NCBI GenBank assembly: GCA_023014485.1
Contig: JAJOZX010003204.1
Location: forward strand, 209,501 to 273,500
DNA from: Bathynomus jamesi
Taxonomy: Eukaryota; Arthropoda; Malacostraca; Isopoda; Cirolanidae
DNA: 64,000 nucleotides
Direction of reading: 5' to 3'
The translations under genes were made by a program, and so were the position numbers. Shown here piece by piece: positions 41,712-52,086 of the stretch (position 1 is the stretch's first letter; every line of letters begins with the position of its first letter). Below the pieces are notes generated by a model. That model saw nothing but the letters and a program-made list of their open reading frames with translations. It did no database searches and had not been told where the DNA came from.

Positions 41712-41788
41712 GAGGCCCATGGTGTAGTGGATAGCATATCTGACCGGCAATCGGAAGATCCCGGGTTCGATTCCCGGGTGGTTACCTC
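41712..41788 (+). repeat. tRNA-derived repeat block, copy 4
   Basis: A box TGGTGTAGTGG and B box GGTTCGATTCC, same anticodon loop without U33. Confidence 0.6.
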
Positions 41789-41978
41789 ATTTTTCATTTG
41801 TTCGTTCTCCCTCCTCATCTTGTGCGGAACGTTCTTCTACACAAGCGTCGTTCTTTACATTAATTATACTGTGTGTTGTTTGCAGTTAAAATGTATATAT
41901 ATGTACGGCATGCGAAGGTGCCCCCTCAGGGCATTGGTTTCTGCTTGTATGTAAGAGAATTACGACTTATGATTAATC

Positions 41979-42055
41979 GAGGCCCATGGTGTAGTAGATA
42001 GCATATCTAACCGGCAATCGGAAGATCCTGGGTTCGATTCCTGGGTGGTTACCTC
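41979..42055 (+). repeat. tRNA-derived repeat block, copy 5
   Basis: As copy 4, about 267 bp downstream, with a mutated T stem (CTGGGTTCGATTCCTGG, compensated on both sides) and TCTAAC in the anticodon stem. Confidence 0.6.
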
Positions 42056-42154
42056 ATTTTTCATTTGCTCGTTCTCCCTCCTCATCTTGTGCGGAACGTT
42101 CTCCTACACAAGCGTCGTTCTTTACATTATATATATTTATATATATATATATAC

Positions 42155-42325
42155 ACTTCCCCCGTTTAAAAGTAGGTCTAAGGTGAAGTGTAAAGCTTGA
42201 TCTTTACCAGAATGAACAATTCGAATGGGAAGCAAAGGCGAGCCTATATATGTACAATTCCGGAAAAAAGTTCATCTAAAAATTCGTGTAAACATCTTTC
42301 TACGTTTCTCTCTCTCATATATACA

Positions 42326-42361
<36 letters not shown>

Positions 42362-42510
42362 TTCTCCGTTTAAAAGTAGGTCTAAGGTGGAGTGTAAAGC
42401 TTGGTCTTCACCAGAATGAAGAATTCGGACGGAAAGAAAAGGCGTGCCTATATATGTACAATTCCGAAAAAAAAGTTCACCTAAAAATTCGTGCAAGAAT
42501 CTTTGTCAAA
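42155..42510. repeat. Tandem duplication separated by a (TA)n run
   Basis: A ~145-bp unit (GTTTAAAAGTAGGTCTAAGG, then GCCTATATATGTACAATTCC and CTAAAAATTCGTG) occurs at 42158-42302 and 42365-42505, about 90% alike, with (TA)n at 42324-42361 between. Confidence 0.85.
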
Positions 42511-42987
42511 CTGCATTAATTATCTCACTCTCCGTCTCTTAAGTCTAATATTATGGTCTTTTTCATCTGTAACAATTAATACAGGACAAATGGTGCACGT
42601 AGCATTAAAATGTGCAGCACAAATGGTTAATTAGAAAGGGAATATGGTAAAGGAAGGAAAAAGGTGAAAACGCTATAAACAAAATCCTTCCTAAACATCT
42701 CCTAATTAAACGATATAATTAGCTGGACAATAGACGGACATAAATATTTATGGAAAATAATATATAAATATATATAAATAATTATATTAAACATCGTTCT
42801 GAAAATTGCGCAGTTTGGCGGAAGCGATAGATAATTTCGACTAAAATCCAATAAATAATCTTCTTTCCGTAGGAGTTTATTTCGAGATCATGGTTTTTCT
42901 TGTCGTTCTACAACAAAAAAATTTAATTACGGAGCTATAGTTCCCTTCCATTCTTAATTTTTCTCAAATATATATAAGTATGTATAT

Positions 42988-43021
<34 letters not shown>

Positions 43022-43745
43022 GAGGTATATCTATCTTCGTTCACATTTAAAAATAAAATTTGAAACATCTTTTTCTATAACAAAAATTTAATTACGGGCC
43101 ATAAACACTCTCTCACTTCCATTCTGAACTTTTCTCATATATATATATATTTTTTTTTTTCATTTCTTTATTGGCGGTTCTCTGATTTCTAAGATTCGAG
43201 ATAAGGTACGCATTTTTAAATTATACTACACAGCGCCGGTCAATCTTATTTCAGTTCGCTTGAGAGCGTGTTTAATGATGCACTACATCACACGTCTTTG
43301 TTTTTAAATTTATCTATCTATTGCTCAATTATCTTTCACTTTTATGCATCAAGGTACCATAAACCATAGTTTGCGATTCTCTCAAGCAAACGCGAATTGT
43401 ACCGAATATATCCTCCAATATCACGAAAACCCTTCCTTTCCAGGCAAACGAGAATGTGCAGGCGAGCATCATGCACCATAAAACGTTTAACACACCAGTC
43501 TCAACTTGCTCTCTCTCTCTCTCTCTCGGTCGAATACAAGACCAAAAACAAAGCGATTCTCGTCTCTCCACGAATGGGGATATCTGACACGGCACAGATT
43601 TCACGGGGCAACCAACCACAGCCCTGTGGGTGGATCCCAGGACCTCTGTTTGGCTGCTATGCAGGCCTACGCGTCAAGCCCCGCCCAAAATTCACCACTA
43701 GCAAATAAGAAGCTAACGATTGTGTTTGTGGGTTGGTCACAAGCC
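42511..43745. other. AT-rich stretch before Polinton C
   Basis: Two related segments (ACAAAAAAATTTAATTACGG, then TTCCATTCTTAATTTTTCTC) occur near 42911 and 43080. (TC)n lies at 43508-43527. No gene or Polinton terminus was recognised, so the left end of C seems lost. Confidence 0.45.
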
Positions 43746-43749
43746 CCCT

Positions 43750-43756
43750 TATAAAT
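43750..43756 (+). promoter_or_regulatory. TATA box of the Polinton C spliced gene
   Basis: TATAAAT about 70 bp before ATG 43821; preceded by CCCC as in the other elements (inverted order). Confidence 0.6.
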
Positions 43757-43820
43757 GGAGAATTTCATCTCAGAGCCTCAGTTCGTATGTTTTTCGCTTA
43801 GTGCTCTTCAAATATACACT

Positions 43821-44153
43821 ATGAGTCAGTTATCGTTGTACAATTCTCCGGAATTGATTGAAGATAAAGACTTTTATGCTCACCCAACGCGTCTAATTTT
43901 CAGCGCTGCAGATCGGGATGAACTTTTATCTACTCAGAGTGTTACAAAAAATTGTGTCGAAATGCAGGATCCGCTCAATCAAGACGCTGTTGAAATGTAA
44001 GAAATTTAGAAGTGACTAACCTAGCTTTATTCTGAGTTTTCCTACAAAGAAAAATTAACCCCAGGACTCTTTCTCGTTTATAACAATATAGCCTAGCGCA
44101 AAAGACGCGTTTTCAAAAATATTTTTAATTCTCTGTTCCATTCGGGTTATTTC

Positions 44154-44208
<55 letters not shown>

Positions 44209-44458
44209 TGTGTTTTTATTTGTACATTTCTTGTACAGGTACGATTTTTCAAATATTAAAAACTATTAAGATTTGGCTGCGGGTTCGAGACCCGTCGCAG
44301 GCAGATGGAGCATAGAACACCCAGCTAATCTTACTTTTGAAAACTGTCAGGATATCAGCGTATGGTTACAATTTGTTGCTTTATTCTGAATTTTCTACAC
44401 CGTAAAAATTAATCTCATCATGTTTTTAATTATTGTCTGTTTCAATCGTGATTATTTC

Positions 44459-44491
<33 letters not shown>

Positions 44492-44771
44492 TGGAGATTT
44501 AAAAATATTTTTCTCGATAATTGAGCACCGCAGTAGGATTTTTAAATTACCAAAACTTTTAAGCTTTATCTACATTTAAATTCGTAACATTTCTCTTGTT
44601 GTAGCTCTTTATTTTTACTTCTGAACTCGTTCGTGTTATAGCTACTTTTGAAGAAAGGGGAATAAATGATATGGATGCTTCTCCGCACAGCCAAACCAGT
44701 GACCTGAATACAGAAGTCGAGGTATTGGCTCACATCCGGTCAAGCGAGTGTCAGATTATCGAGGAACTAAT
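43821..44771 (+). pseudogene. Spliced terminal gene of Polinton C
   Basis: Exon 1 (43821-43996) reads MSQLSLYNSPELIEDKDFYA and DRDELLSTQSV, ending at GTAAGA. Exon 2 (to 44771) has LVRVIATFEERG, SQTSDLNTEVEVL and a second donor GTAAGT. The exon 2 acceptor is uncertain, because the nearest AG (44605) gives a frame with a stop. The intron holds (TA)n runs at 44155-44206 and 44460-44488 and a tRNA B-box-like GGTTCGAGACC at 44283. Whether it is functional is unclear. Confidence 0.55.
44155..44206. repeat. (TA)n microsatellite
   Basis: TA run in the intron of the C spliced gene. Confidence 0.92.
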
Positions 44772-44952
44772 GTAAGTATTTTTGAGGTTAAGAACAAAAC
44801 ACATTGCATTTTCATTTATTAAATGGCAGAAAACATGTACAAAGCGGAACCAGTGTCCGTTAAATTAGTCTTAATGGCTACATTTTACAGTTACAAATGT
44901 ATATACAACTTTACAAAATATAGATATACACTTTTACACAATACAGCGGGTG

Positions 44953-45372
44953 CTAACATATGGGAACCATTTTTTTCTGTCTACATACACTTTTATCGTT
45001 CATCTCTGTTTCGCACAAATAGAATAATTTTAAAAAAATTATAAATCCCTTCCCACATGACATGTGCATGAGAAATGAAATGCAATACATCCCGCACGTT
45101 TCAGTATAATATCCTTGAAAACGATATGGGTTCCAAATAATCTCAGGTACATGTAATTGCGCAATAAAATGTACAATTACCCAATCATTCGAGGGCTGAA
45201 AGCCGAGTGAATCAAAATAGTACATTCTTTCCCTATTTTTAAAATAGACTGCAAACCAATGAATCGCCTCACTCACCACAATGTCAGTGTTAACGATAAT
45301 CCCGTACCAGTTTCTCGTACTTGGCAGCTTCAATATTTCATTCTTAGCAAACACACCGATAAATTTTGAGCG
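44953..45372 (-). pseudogene. Polinton C protease, N-terminus deleted
   Basis: Keeps SKFIGVFAKNE, then AIHWFAVYF (His), YYFDSLG (Asp), RFQGYYTE (Gln) and CGMYC (Cys), so all catalytic residues survive. The first 20 or so codons and the spacer to the capsid gene are removed by a deletion at about 45372, which fuses the gene to the capsid coding sequence. C-terminal tail ends early at 44953. Confidence 0.82.
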
Positions 45373-46560
45373 AACCTGACTGAGATATTCCCACTCTGCT
45401 GTGGACTCAAATGCGTATTTGCGCCAGCAGAAAAGTCAGGCGTAATATCAAATGAATAAATGTTAAATTCTTCGACAAATTCTTTCTGCGTTACAACAAA
45501 TCCAAGTTCGTCACAGGCGCCTGTATTATGAGCCAGACTACTATATGCTCTCCGCAGATCGGGAACACAGCGTCTGATGAGTAGTCCGTAATCATGGTTC
45601 CTCCCAAAGCGATGCTGTTTACGTATAGAATAATATTTTTAAGGCCTAAATTCTCGAATTTAAAGGCACTCGTTTTATATTTTCCATTCGTCGAGGCGTG
45701 GTCCTGCATTCCAATTAACATCCTTTTAGGTAGGATTCCAGGGGCCACGTTTTTTAGTTGCTTCGAGGCCAGTCCGCCGGGGATCGTGTATAGTTTGATC
45801 TGTACCCTGTTAATTGGGTATTTTACTGTGGCGTGTATTAAGTCTTTTACGATTTCTATTTGTTTCGGGGAACTTAATTTCACTCGGCGTATACGCAAAT
45901 ACGTCTCCATGATGTGAATCACAACGGGTTTCGCGCACTCTTCTTGATCAGACACCAGATTTATGCAGGTCTCAGGAATCGTGGGGGTAAGCTTCAACTT
46001 CATATCCACCCCGTTCATAAGCAGCTTCTAGAACGTGAATTCTGTATGCAGGCGTCCAAAACATTCATATATCTTTTTCTTAGAATTTTTAAATTTATCC
46101 TTTATTCCATTTTCATCTTTAGTGTGGTAATACCCCTCGGCGGTTAAAAAGGTGTCCTTCGCTTCTTTTAAAAAGTTGAGGACATTTTCCAGATAGGCTC
46201 GAGGTGGTAGTACCCCGTTCCTGCCGAGATGTCGACCTGGTTTAAATACATTTCACAATGGCTGAATATGGAGTGTAAAAAGTTGGTTTCAGAGTAGGCA
46301 GTGTAACTATCATCGCAGTCCGTTCCATCTGAATAGGCTATACGCAGTTAAGCGTAAATGTGCATGCAGCTCGGGTCAAAAAATTAGGTGCGTGAGCTGG
46401 GTATCACGAATTCTATAGGGGTACTGGGCGAACTAATTGTGTTTAATGGGTTAATTGTAATAAAGTCGCTATGCTCAATGGAGACCTGAGTCGGGGGCAC
46501 ATCAAAGAGGGACAGTTCCGATTTACAGTGTGAACTACACAGATGGATGAAACGCGCCAT
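45373..46560 (-). pseudogene. Polinton C major capsid protein (broken)
   Basis: ATG at 46560. The start carries KSELSLFDVPPTQVSIEHSD in the shifted early part. Breaks near 46385, 46200 and 46027, and again near 45540. The longest piece (45491-46018) covers the second jelly-roll half (IHATVKYPINRVQIKLYTIP). About 60 terminal codons are lost in the deletion that also removes the protease start. Confidence 0.82.
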
Positions 46561-46640
46561 GACGAGTCAGAAATAGTGCCACCTCTCTCGACAACTAGTA
46601 ATCAGCCTATGATTCGTGAGAGTAGTATCCTCAGCTTATA

Positions 46641-47026
46641 TCATTTAAAAAAATGATCAGCTATAGGTTTCATACGCTTAGAGCACTTCTCTTTTGATTT
46701 CCTTTTACGTTTAGCTCCAAGTGATGGTAACCTCTTCTTCCTGGCAGATCTCTTCTTTCCGCCACCAGTCATTTTTCTCTTTGTATCTTTGATGATTTCG
46801 TCCCGTGTACGTTTTAAATGTTTTTTAGAGCTTCTTTAGGCTTAGTTCCACCCATTATGTCTTATGCCGCATTAAAACCTGTTTGTAACGCCTTCCGCCC
46901 AAGGTACCTGGCACCCCTCTTCAACAGTGGGACACCTGTGCGTAGTATGGATGAAAAAATGGATCCAAGTCCACTTCCACGCTGGTATCTCACCCCTCGG
47001 TAGACTGTGAATGGTCTTCGATTCAT
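46641..47026 (-). pseudogene. Polinton C pX-like protein (one stop, frameshift)
   Basis: Starts MNRRPFTVYRGVRYQRGSGL as in A. A TAA at about 46863 follows the first 50 residues; a frameshift follows near 46825, then the basic region and ADHFF end. Overlaps the minor capsid stop (TAATG). Confidence 0.78.
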
Positions 47027-47761
47027 TATAAACGACGAAAGTGTAGTTTCACTGTTAAGCTCCCATCACCAAATGGGAAATTATTTCCCTCAATCCCTCT
47101 TATATATATCGAGATATTGGTTAATAGATTAGTCGCAACATTTACATAATGGGGCTTGTCTATGTAATGCTCAAACTTTTCCCTCAATGGTTGGGGATAT
47201 GTGGAATGCGCAGCAGGCGCGCCTGGGTGTCCCCAACAAATTGATGCTCTATGATATTGCTGTAAATATAGCACATGTCTGGGGGCGGAGAGCTTTCACC
47301 CAATTTCTCCATCTTCACCTGATACATTAAGCTGGACAAGTCATGCTGTGACTCGTGAAAGGTATCTCTTTGGAGAGTTGCGCTCTCTCGGCCCTCAGCA
47401 ACAATTGTCAACAGCTCTTTATCTTTAATATTTCTATTAAGCGTTGACTTTAACTTCACTGTGCATGCAGGCGTGTCTATGTTTACGGCTTCAAAAAGTA
47501 AATCGTTTGTCAGGTCCGACCTTTCAAGACTCTTGTTTAACCCAGTCACAATGTCCATGGCTGTATCATAATGTCCGATTCCTAGCGATGCATTTGTATT
47601 ATAGTACCGTTCCTCACCGAACAGGACTGAACGCATAGTATTGTCTAAGGTTATGCCTAATTTTTCGCACTCATCGAATCTTCTAATGATCAGAAATATG
47701 ATTTGCTCATTTTCAAGAGTTAAAAATTTGGTGGCTAGCCGGAGTTCACATAACCCGGGGA

Positions 47762-49127
47762 CTTCGATATACATGCATTCGACAAACGATTTTAGGGTGG
47801 GCCAGAGGAGGCCTAGGATTCAAAATCGAAAGATTGCAAATAAGTTAAAAAATGTGTTATAATGGACTCCTACCATGTTTTTAACCATATCCAAGAGCAA
47901 AAAACATTCTATCCACTCAACATTGCTTAAGGTGGGGGGGGGGGTATCGAAGTCTCCGGACACACCTATGTCAATATTATTATTTTGAACTACATATATT
48001 GCAAAAACGGAACATTTTAACAAAAAACAATTTAAGATCACTAATTTTAATAAAAAATGCAACTTACATTTTTAATTACATTTTATCAGATTGCAATTTA
48101 GCAATCTTTTTTACACTTGGTGATTGTTTATCATCCTTAGTAGCCGGCTTTCTTTTCCGTTCTGCATGAATTTAGCTGTTCACTTCACTAACATAATTTT
48201 TTGCACCAATATTAAATATTGTTTGGGAAACTTTTTCAACACACTTTTTGAAGTTATGACCATTGTCACATTTAATATTACATAATGTTTCTGTGTTTTC
48301 ATTTTCTGCCATCTTTTCAACAAAAATTTTAACAAAAACTGCTCTAGGATTTTCGAATCCTAAGATTTGTGATCTCAAAGAATTATTTTTGAAGATGAGT
48401 AGGTAAAGCTCATAGGTATAATCAGCTATTACAAACACTATGTCAGAAGGAATACATAAACCACACGGTTTATTGCATTCAATAACCTTTATTTTTTAGT
48501 TGTATCACTTTCACTCACTCCTTCTGTTGGAATCTCAATATTTACTGTAGGACTTGTGTCATCTTTGACAAGAAGTTGACAGCAAGAAGAGCATTTTAGT
48601 GTATTTTTGATTGATCTGGCAATGTACCCAGAAATATAAAATAGAATTGCATTGTCATCAGGTGAAACACTTTCTAATTCAATTTGAAACTCAATGCTTT
48701 CAAGCAGTACCATAGCATCAGTACCTATTTGCTGTTCCTTAGCACACTTGCTCCCTTCAAACACATCTTTTATTTCTATCATAATGAAGTTGGAGAATTT
48801 TATTAAGCTTTTGAGTCTTATTGTTTTTTCCGCCTCAAGGAATTATACTGGCAAAATAATTAGCACCATTTAGTTGTCGGTACCAACCAAAACGTCTTTC
48901 AATGCAATCTGAATACACATATAAATACACAATACAAAATAAATACACATACACACTCACACATACACACACAGAGACATACACATATGTTAAACACATA
49001 TCGATATGTTTATGTACCATAATTAGACATGTTTTACCCATTTTTGCAAAGTATTCACATTTTGGGCCAAACGAGGCTAGGCCTCCTCTGGCCCGCCACT
49101 CTGAACCAAAGTGTGTACGTGCGCAGT
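47762..49127 (-). mobile_element. P-element-like transposon, internally deleted
   Basis: Inverted repeats GGGTGGGCCAGAGGAGGCCT (47795-47817) and their complement (49077-49097), with about 30 diverged bases outside each. The target duplication could not be fixed. Contains the C-terminal half of a THAP/P-type transposase on the minus strand, plus a (CA)n run at 48950-48980. Confidence 0.75.
48172..48782 (-). pseudogene. THAP/P-element-type transposase C-terminal relic
   Basis: Read from 48782: AILFYISGYIARSIKNTLKC with the CSSCCQLL pair, a stop at 48489, then PCGLCIPSDIVFVIADYTYE and KCDNGHNFKKCV. This is the C-terminal part typical of THAP-domain P-like transposases. The N-terminal THAP and the catalytic centre are gone. 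Confidence 0.75.
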
Positions 49128-49268
49128 CCACCTCATACGAATCACGTTCCAATTCAATGGGCACGTGGAGTTCTGTCACAAAGTTGGCCAGGGTGTTGTT
49201 AGGATGTACAGACAGAGAAGAAGAGGAAGGGAGTGTGTCATAGAAGTGGCTAGGCGCCATGTTGCATA

Positions 49269-50329
49269 CTAATTAAGTTTCATTATTGCAGCAGCTTTTA
49301 TATAGGTGCTGAAGCTTTCTGGTTAACCCAGCCATTTCACCAGGCACATTTTTCTCTTTCCTGAACCTTTGCTGCCTAAAATTTTTTCAATTTTAAACAC
49401 AATTTTTCCTAAATAAAATGTCACTTTCTGCAACTCCTCGCGGTAAAACCTTCAGCGATCTCTTCCCCATTCAAATCTTCAACGTAATACATCATTATCT
49501 CACTTTTAGGTCTCACAGCACGAACTTTAAAAATCTCACGTGTCCATCCTTGCTCAAATCCATTCATGAATTTATTTCCCGAACGTGACAGCCTTACATA
49601 ATCATTGATTTTGAAATGTTTAGAGTGTGGTGGTGGTGTTCCACCTCTTCTCACCTCTGGCAGCGCATCTCTTTCTAAAACTTCGTTAGGTGTTGTGGCA
49701 ATCGTACGATGGTGTGAACGGTTGTATGATGATGCCAATGAACCGAGAACGTTTATATATCTGTATGTGTTTTTATGTGTAAAAGAGCGATGCATGCGCT
49801 CCTTTATGGTACGTTGAACTCTTTCAGCTAAAGAGGCCTTATGTATAGAACTGCTAGTGTAGTAACCGATATTAAACTCTGTCAGCATGTACTGAAAAGC
49901 GCGACCTATAAATTCTTTCCCCTTATCCGTACAAAAATAGGCAGGAATCCTGTTTTCTTTCAACATCAACGTTTTGGTCGCTTTAGCAACTGTTTCAGGC
50001 GATTTATTTTTCAGGGGAATTAGCCACAGATATGTACAGAATATATCTATTATGAATAGGATGTAGCGGTAACCATCGTTATACACTGAATATCTTTGCA
50101 TGTCTGTTAAATCCGGTTGCCAAATAGAGTCAATCGAAGCAGCTGTTGTCTTGGCCGTTTTAAACCTTTTTCTCACCGGTTTATGAAGTGTATAAGCATC
50201 CTGTTCCCGCAAAAATCTCTCAACATCTTTTTTCCTTACACAGTAAAAACCTCTGTACAGTTTATTAACGCCAACATAGGAGGCGGGGTTAGAAATGTCG
50301 TAATGGCGTTTACTTATTATGTTAGCCAT
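49269..50329 (-). pseudogene. Polinton C integrase, catalytic triad in one frame
   Basis: Start ATG 50329 (ANIISKRHYDISNPASY). The first 290 residues are open: zinc-like N-terminal part FLREQDAYTLHKPVRKR, Asp in IWQPDLTDMQ, Asp in CTDKGKEF, Glu in KASLAERVQRTI. A frameshift near 49445 cuts off the last part, and a stop interrupts the chromodomain LVKWLG (about 49330). This is the best preserved integrase of the three. Overlaps the 249-residue gene by 13 bases. Confidence 0.88.
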
Positions 50330-51066
50330 TTGCGTATTTTAGAGACACGTGGATAAGGATGGTCGTTTGTTCTCTTCTTACTCCTCTTCAGAGACTCTGC
50401 TGCTGCTGGGGTAGATGGCGTACTCAGTTGTGACACATACGAGACTTGATCCAAGTCTTTTAACCTGTTCAGATTACCTATCAATATTTTGGGGACATTT
50501 ATATGTTGTAGTCTTGCTTTAATATGCTTCCATCCTGTTGGCGAGGGTCTGTCCCACTTTCTCACCAGATCATGAACAATATCAACGATATTGGATCCTT
50601 GTACCCTTGTTCCTTCAACAATGACCTCGCCTGTATCGGCCCACTCTATGATGGGGTCCTCACTCAATAGATTATAAAGACTTAAGCCTTTATTCCTCAA
50701 TATATGTGGGAGGCTGTTTTTTAGAACATGTTCAATGTGTTGTGTTCCGTTGCTCTTTGGTTGGTCATCTCTAACGTCGGGACCAGTTCCTGTGTCGCTA
50801 TGCTCAGTACTACTCGCGCTGTGCCGAATAACCACGGGGAGCTCTGTAGGATTTTTATAATCCTCGTACTCATGAAGAAATTTCTGCAAAGCCTCTTGGT
50901 ACAAGATCCCTTTCTCATCAGGTGACTTTTCACTGTTTAATAGGGCTAGCAGCTCGCTTTCCATTCTTTTAAGCCTACTTTTACGGGGTTCTAGAGCCGT
51001 GTCTGGAGTCTTTGAACTTTGCAATGAAGCATACACCTCGTGCGGAATCACAACCACCTTCGTCAT
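50317..51066 (-). CDS. 249-residue Polinton virion-block protein, intact
   Basis: The only open copy of this gene in the window. Starts MTKVVVIPHEVYASLQSS. Charged, mostly helical-looking middle (residues 20-110), then GLSLYNLLSEDPIIEW, TGEVIVEGTRVQGSNIVD, RPSPTGWKHIKARLQ and NVPKILIGNLNRLKD, and a basic end. I recognise the GSNIVD pattern from other Polinton-like proteins but know no function. Overlaps both neighbours (4 and 13 bases). Confidence 0.72.
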   Translation of the reverse strand: MTKVVVIPHEVYASLQSSKTPDTALEPRKSRLKRMESELLALLNSEKSPDEKGILYQEALQKFLHEYEDYKNPTELPVVIRHSASSTEHSDTGTGPDVRDDQPKSNGTQHIEHVLKNSLPHILRNKGLSLYNLLSEDPIIEWADTGEVIVEGTRVQGSNIVDIVHDLVRKWDRPSPTGWKHIKARLQHINVPKILIGNLNRLKDLDQVSYVSQLSTPSTPAAAESLKRSKKRTNDHPYPRVSKIRKWLT

Positions 51067-51389
51067 TTTATTAATCTAGTCAATAAAGGACCCAAAAGTG
51101 AAAATAAGATTGGTAGGAATGATCCTCCTCTTTGTACAATAATGCACTTTTTCTTACCCACAGTTTGACTTTTATGAGCAAGCGCTCGTATTATGTTCTT
51201 GTAACGACGTAAGCGATCCTTCTGAGAGGGTTTCATTGGCACATTACATTTTATAACATTAAGAGAGATTTTACAGATGCAATTTAAAAAGTCGGAGTCG
51301 ATATTTTTAACAAACATCTGTTGCAGTGTCCGGGGCAATCGTTGATAGATTTTTATTAATTCACGGTATTTCTTTAGCCTATTTGTCAT
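51063..51389 (-). CDS. 108-residue Polinton virion-block protein, intact
   Basis: Starts MTNRLKKYRELIKIYQRLP. Cys pair in NCICKISLNVIKCNV, basic KDRLRRYKNIIRALAHK, then IVQRGGSFLPILFSLLGPLL, a hydrophobic end of about 20 residues that could enter a membrane or bind capsid. B has an open copy. It sits between the ATPase and the 249-residue protein. Confidence 0.68.
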   Translation of the reverse strand: MTNRLKKYRELIKIYQRLPRTLQQMFVKNIDSDFLNCICKISLNVIKCNVPMKPSQKDRLRRYKNIIRALAHKSQTVGKKKCIIVQRGGSFLPILFSLLGPLLTRLIK

Positions 51390-51435
51390 TCTGGAATATG
51401 CACCGTTTCAGGCTCGCTTGGGAATATATTTGTTC

Positions 51436-51999
51436 TTAGAAGCACTCTAAACGTATTTCGCGGGTGAAGGTCAAAAGCAAATATCCATAATAATGGTTTG
51501 TGCCCTCCTTATAACCCTCCAAAAACTCCTTACGCTGATTCGGGAACATTTGATTGGCTATTACCACAATTTGTGATACATCTCTACGTTGAGCGAATAA
51601 GACAAGATATTGTGTATTTAGCGACACATCGCGCATGTATCTATTTTTGAAAAATAGATTCTGATTGATGAAGAACACGCTTATGTTAAGATGGTGGGAG
51701 AATACTGTAAATGTCTCGGCAAACATTTTCTCCATCTCTAACATGAGAGCGTCGATGACATTGAGTGTATGTTCATTTCCCTTTAACAGATTAACGTCAT
51801 ACACCCCCTTGGAACAAAATTTCATCTTGGTACTCGTTGAACACTGATTGATACGTCGAATAGCACCATATAACTTTATGCACAAATTTTGAGAACATCT
51901 CTCCCTTTTCTTTAATGATTTTAAGCATAAACATCTTGTAGGGCCAGATATAATACATGTGGATAGGCTCGTGAACCTGAATTTTTCTACAGATTCCAT
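51436..51999 (-). pseudogene. Polinton C packaging ATPase, Walker A deleted
   Basis: ATG at 51999. The P-loop reads GPTRC then another frame: 13 bases that code GKTVF in A are gone (about 51936), flanked by TGT repeats that suggest slippage. A compensating change at about 51815 restores the frame and the Walker B region (here VIDALM, with Asp to Ala). The C-terminal half to LLTFTREIRLECF is complete. Confidence 0.87.
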
Positions 52000-52064
52000 T
52001 TCTTACACGTTACACGTCAAACGTCATTTACAAAATATTACAAATTTTGAATGCTGTTCCTTAT

Positions 52065-52086
52065 ATTTTGTTTTCTTCTCCCACAG
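52065..52086 (+). promoter_or_regulatory. Predicted 3' splice site before the polymerase N-terminus (C)
   Basis: TTTTGTTTTCTTCTCCCACAG before ACCGTGAATGACG, identical to A. Confidence 0.55.

Larger units (their letters stand above)
41436..42130. repeat. Second tRNA-like repeat cluster
   Basis: Units like those at 838-1782 (CTGAGGGGGCACCTTCGCATG, GAACGACGCTTGTGTAG) in inverted and direct order around two tRNA-like blocks, with TA microsatellites inserted at 41409-41516. Confidence 0.7.
47026..49260 (-). pseudogene. Polinton C minor capsid protein, split by a P-like element
   Basis: The N-terminal 44 codons (49260-49128, MAPSHFYDTLPSSSSLSVH) and the rest (47760-47026: RYYNTNASLGIG, CYIYSNIIEHQFVGDTQARL) are separated by a 1.37-kb transposon after DSYEV. 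A further frameshift near 47190. The sequence of this copy is more diverged from A and B than the rest of the element (GLCELRLATKFLTLE), which may mark recombination with another Polinton lineage. Confidence 0.8.

Noticed and set aside
43329..43754. ORFs upstream of the Polinton C spliced gene on both strands
   Set aside because: No conservation in A or B and no recognisable motif; they flank a TC microsatellite.
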